Assembly: GCF_029109325.1 (NCBI RefSeq)
Contig: NZ_JAQKQJ010000010.1
Coordinates: forward strand, 62,001 to 126,000
DNA: 64,000 bases
Origin: Nodosilinea sp. PGN35
GTDB taxonomy: Bacteria; Cyanobacteriota; Cyanobacteriia; Phormidesmidales; Phormidesmidaceae
Direction of reading: 5' to 3'
Part shown: in pieces, positions 62,901-64,000 of the stretch
Layout: each line of letters starts with the position of its first letter
How positions within the stretch are numbered: the stretch's first letter is position 1
Translations under genes and position numbers: made by a program
Notes under the pieces: generated by a model
What the model saw: only the letters and a program-made list of their open reading frames with translations
Databases searched by the model: none
What the model was told of the DNA's origin: nothing

Positions 62901-63679
62901 TGGCCTTTTGCCCTCGGGGCAAGCGCCTGGCCAGCGGCAGCCTCGACGGCACCATTCGCCTGTGGAACCTCGACCGCCGGGTGGGCTGTGGCACCCTGGC
63001 GGGCCACACCAGCGGCGTATGGGCGGTGGCCATCAGCCCCGACGGTCGCCGCCTGGCCAGCGGCAGCCAAGACCAGACCGTGCGCCTGTGGGATCTCGAA
63101 ACCCAGACCTGCCTGCAAACCCTGCCCTGCGAGGGCAGCTGGGTGCGGGGGCTGGCCTTTAGCCCCGATGGGCGGTTTCTCTCCAGCGGTGGCTCCAACG
63201 GCTACGTCATGCTGTGGGATCTCAAGCTGGGCCATCGCACCGTGATCGGCACCCACCCCAGCCTGGTGCTGGCGGTGGCCTTTAGCCCCGACGGCCAGTG
63301 GCTGGCCAGCTGCGGCGGTGACACCACGATCAAGCTGTGGCACCTGCCCACCCGGCGCTGTCACCAGACCCTCTCCGGCCACGACAAGTGGGTGCGCTAC
63401 GTCACCTTCAGTGCCGACGGCGATCGCCTGATCAGCTGTAGCCAGGACGAAACCATTCAGATCTGGCGCAAGCTGCCGACCCCCGACGGCTTTATCTACT
63501 GCCATGGGCAAACCCTGCGCATGCCCCGCCCCTACGAAGGCATGGCCATTGCCCGGGTGACGGGGCTGACCGAGGCCCAAAAAGCAGCTCTGATCGCCCT
63601 GGGGGCGAGCGAAACGCCCGCAGTCAGCGACAGTCTAGTGGGGGCATTGCACTGCAATACCCCGACGGAGTCTCGGTGA
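59942..63679 (+). CDS. STAND NTPase with NB-ARC domain and 14 WD40 repeats
   Basis: From ATG 59942 the product has 1245 residues. Residues 1-100 form a helical N-terminal domain (MTADDALGLVERVLAQRG ... KVTKRNLRSVL) common to cyanobacterial STAND proteins. NB-ARC covers about 120-430 with P-loop FGMGGMGKTT, Walker B ILLVLDNGE and GNPLALKMVA. A linker precedes 14 WD40 repeats, enough for two seven-bladed propellers; repeats 4 and 7 carry insertions (QGNIGGPGHSGQPHRHQ and PVCEASPAESGYI). The last residues LVGALHCNTPTESR are encoded by a dispersed TAGGGGC-type palindrome. Such proteins are thought to be signal-sensing switches, some in defence or programmed death. Confidence 0.9.
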   Translation: MTADDALGLVERVLAQRGEGSLSQMQAALFCQAWDDRTYQAMALALGYEVGYIKQIGSDLWQYLSENLGEKVTKRNLRSVLARQLKALTVPQAELEKCLPSAVGFRRRDWGDAPAAHAVYGRTAELTQLHHWIVAEGCRLVGVFGMGGMGKTTLAMALAQRVQDHFDGVIWRSLRHAPAASDLVRDLLGVLVPGADTAAVGFDRLLRSLLNQLRQHRILLVLDNGETILQPRDRTGTYQPGYADYGSLFHSLGSADHQSATVLTSREKIQEIAQQEGATLPVRSLRLGGLPPADGQAIVEAKGEFVGTPRDWRHLVNHYAGNPLALKMVAAVVQDFFDGHLGPFVQILAQGGSVFGDIRDLLAHQFERLTPVEQQVMVWLAIHREPATLAQIRADLLEPLALGELIEALTSLERRSLIERDSARSSPRSPRFTHQPVVMEYITDWLVVQISQAILAPPTAAVSPLHTHALVLAQAQDYIRASQTRLILQPVLQRLRLRPDELAGRLRHHLATWRGQGLASYACGNLINLLHQAEIPLAGWDFSHQTIWQAYLQDSTLHHTNFAQADLARSVFKDTFSQVLAIAFSPDGQLLAASDVSYEIHLWRVSDAQPVLTLHAQDGWCWAVAFSPNNQTLASSANGTIDLWDLKTGDRYGQLKDSSSRVFSLAFSPDGRYLASGCEDHQIRLWEVRSQTLSQRLVGHSDEVRSVAFSPQGNIGGPGHSGQPHRHQLASGSYDGTLRLWDVASGDSVTLATESPLWSVAFSPDGQTLASGHQDGSVGLWPVATQAPVRWLRPDPMGRSPHGHPQAVRSVAFSPDGRRLASGGDDQIIRLWNWPTGQVDCTLKGHSSWISHVAFSPVCEASPAESGYILASASEDQSVRLWDSQTHQALRVLRGHNSGVWSVALHPQGTYLVSGGQDRQVRLWPLVEAASAKTFSGHGGWVFAVAVSPDGRWVASGGDDRTVRLWDMATGDCRATWTDHGHEVWTLAFCPRGKRLASGSLDGTIRLWNLDRRVGCGTLAGHTSGVWAVAISPDGRRLASGSQDQTVRLWDLETQTCLQTLPCEGSWVRGLAFSPDGRFLSSGGSNGYVMLWDLKLGHRTVIGTHPSLVLAVAFSPDGQWLASCGGDTTIKLWHLPTRRCHQTLSGHDKWVRYVTFSADGDRLISCSQDETIQIWRKLPTPDGFIYCHGQTLRMPRPYEGMAIARVTGLTEAQKAALIALGASETPAVSDSLVGALHCNTPTESR

Positions 63680-63742
63680 TGAATCACAGTTTTGGGAGTC
63701 AAGTTGGCATCGTGGCCGATCGCGACCGTTGGGCAGGGCGGC

Positions 63743-63837
63743 GTTGCTGAACACAGGTATGAATCAAAAATTCAACGCCTCTCGTAGGGGCAAACGGCCG
63801 TTTGCCCCTACCCAGATCCACGCCTCAATTCAGCAAC
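63743..63837. mobile_element. MITE-like element, 95 bp, inverted ends GTTGCTGAA
   Basis: GTTGCTGAA at 63743-63751 is the perfect complement of TTCAGCAAC at 63829-63837. The centre is a perfect palindrome, GTAGGGGCAAACGG and complement (63784-63811), the same core as in 21255-21360 but with different ends. No coding capacity is supported; the end sequences resemble insertion-sequence termini. Confidence 0.5.
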
Positions 63838-63959
63838 ACCGGCACGGCTTTACGTCACTACAATATCCCCTCGCTAACACAGGGGCTGGCGGCCCGAGCG
63901 CATCGGCCAGCGCCATGGGTTGTAAACTACACTCCAGGTAAAGAGAGCTAAAGACTGCC

Positions 63960-64000
63960 ATGACTGCTGAACTTGCCGTGGGCGATCGCGTCCGCCTGAT
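63960..64000 (+). CDS. Start of a conserved small protein, truncated by window end
   Basis: ATG at 63960 opens MTAELAVGDRVRL before the window ends. The beginning resembles small cyanobacterial proteins that start with an SH3-like GDxVR motif (for example DUF3148 or NdhO-like proteins). Thirteen residues are too few to decide. Confidence 0.35.
   Translation, partial: MTAELAVGDRVRL

Noticed and set aside
61934..63580. Minus-strand frame of 548 codons opposite the WD40 repeats
   Set aside because: A repetitive shadow of the WD40 gene.
63729..63941. Frame of 70 codons after the WD40 gene
   Set aside because: It is largely made of the 95-bp inverted-repeat element and has no conserved features.

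Overview
The window is cyanobacterial chromosome. It carries phycocyanin subunits, the proton-extrusion protein PxcA, the bicarbonate transporter SbtA with SbtB, the sulfolipid enzyme SqdB and an ARTO-type terminal oxidase, and the octamer GCGATCGC (HIP1) is frequent. GC content is high except in the 12.3-15.4 kb block and the phycocyanin leader. A Leptolyngbya/Nodosilinea-like organism would fit, but this is inference only.

Region 1 (about 2-30 kb) is dominated by sulfur. It encodes a phycocyanin pair (cpcBA) almost free of Met and Cys, a short serine acetyltransferase, a TSUP-family sulfite/organosulfur exporter, a periplasmic sulfurtransferase, an Rv1284-like beta-carbonic anhydrase, SqdB, cysteine synthase, MetY and MetX. 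A short fragment resembling the sulfate permease CysW lies at 30.7 kb. Several of these proteins are themselves nearly devoid of Met and Cys, so I read the region as a sulfur-economy island. Interleaved with it are a metal/oxyanion set (cupin, MFS carrier, ChrB, three CadD-family transporters) and a LysR regulator; two of the CadD promoters share one operator-like element. At 11.6-15.1 kb there is a DUF5615/DUF433 toxin-antitoxin-like pair and an AT-rich operon of a zinc-hook SMC-like ATPase with a 58-residue partner, probably acquired defence genes.

Region 2 (30-39.5 kb) holds a PD-(D/E)XK-like protein, a macrolide-phosphotransferase-like kinase, a large hybrid histidine kinase broken by a frameshift, a REC-GGDEF-EAL protein and a GH32-like protein.

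Region 3 (39.7-51.4 kb) concerns respiration and inorganic carbon: PxcA, a five-gene ARTO operon (two DUF2231 proteins plus subunits II, I and III, with subunit II lacking the CuA ligands), an antitoxin-like/HNH pair, a GMC oxidoreductase, Uma2, a secreted beta-carbonic anhydrase, and SbtB-SbtA.

Region 4 (52-59.7 kb) is a minus-strand cluster: a BMP-family ABC importer (binding protein, two permeases, double ATPase) with two paralogous cysteine hydrolases and a cupin. It may take up and hydrolyse a biuret- or ureido-like nitrogen compound. The window ends with a STAND NTPase carrying 14 WD40 repeats.

Intergenic DNA is rich in short dispersed repeats of at least eight families, including MITE-like elements of about 105 bp with inverted ends. 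Some repeats extend into coding sequence (metX, the prohibitin N-terminus, the WD40 protein C-terminus). I saw no tRNA, rRNA, CRISPR array or complete insertion sequence.
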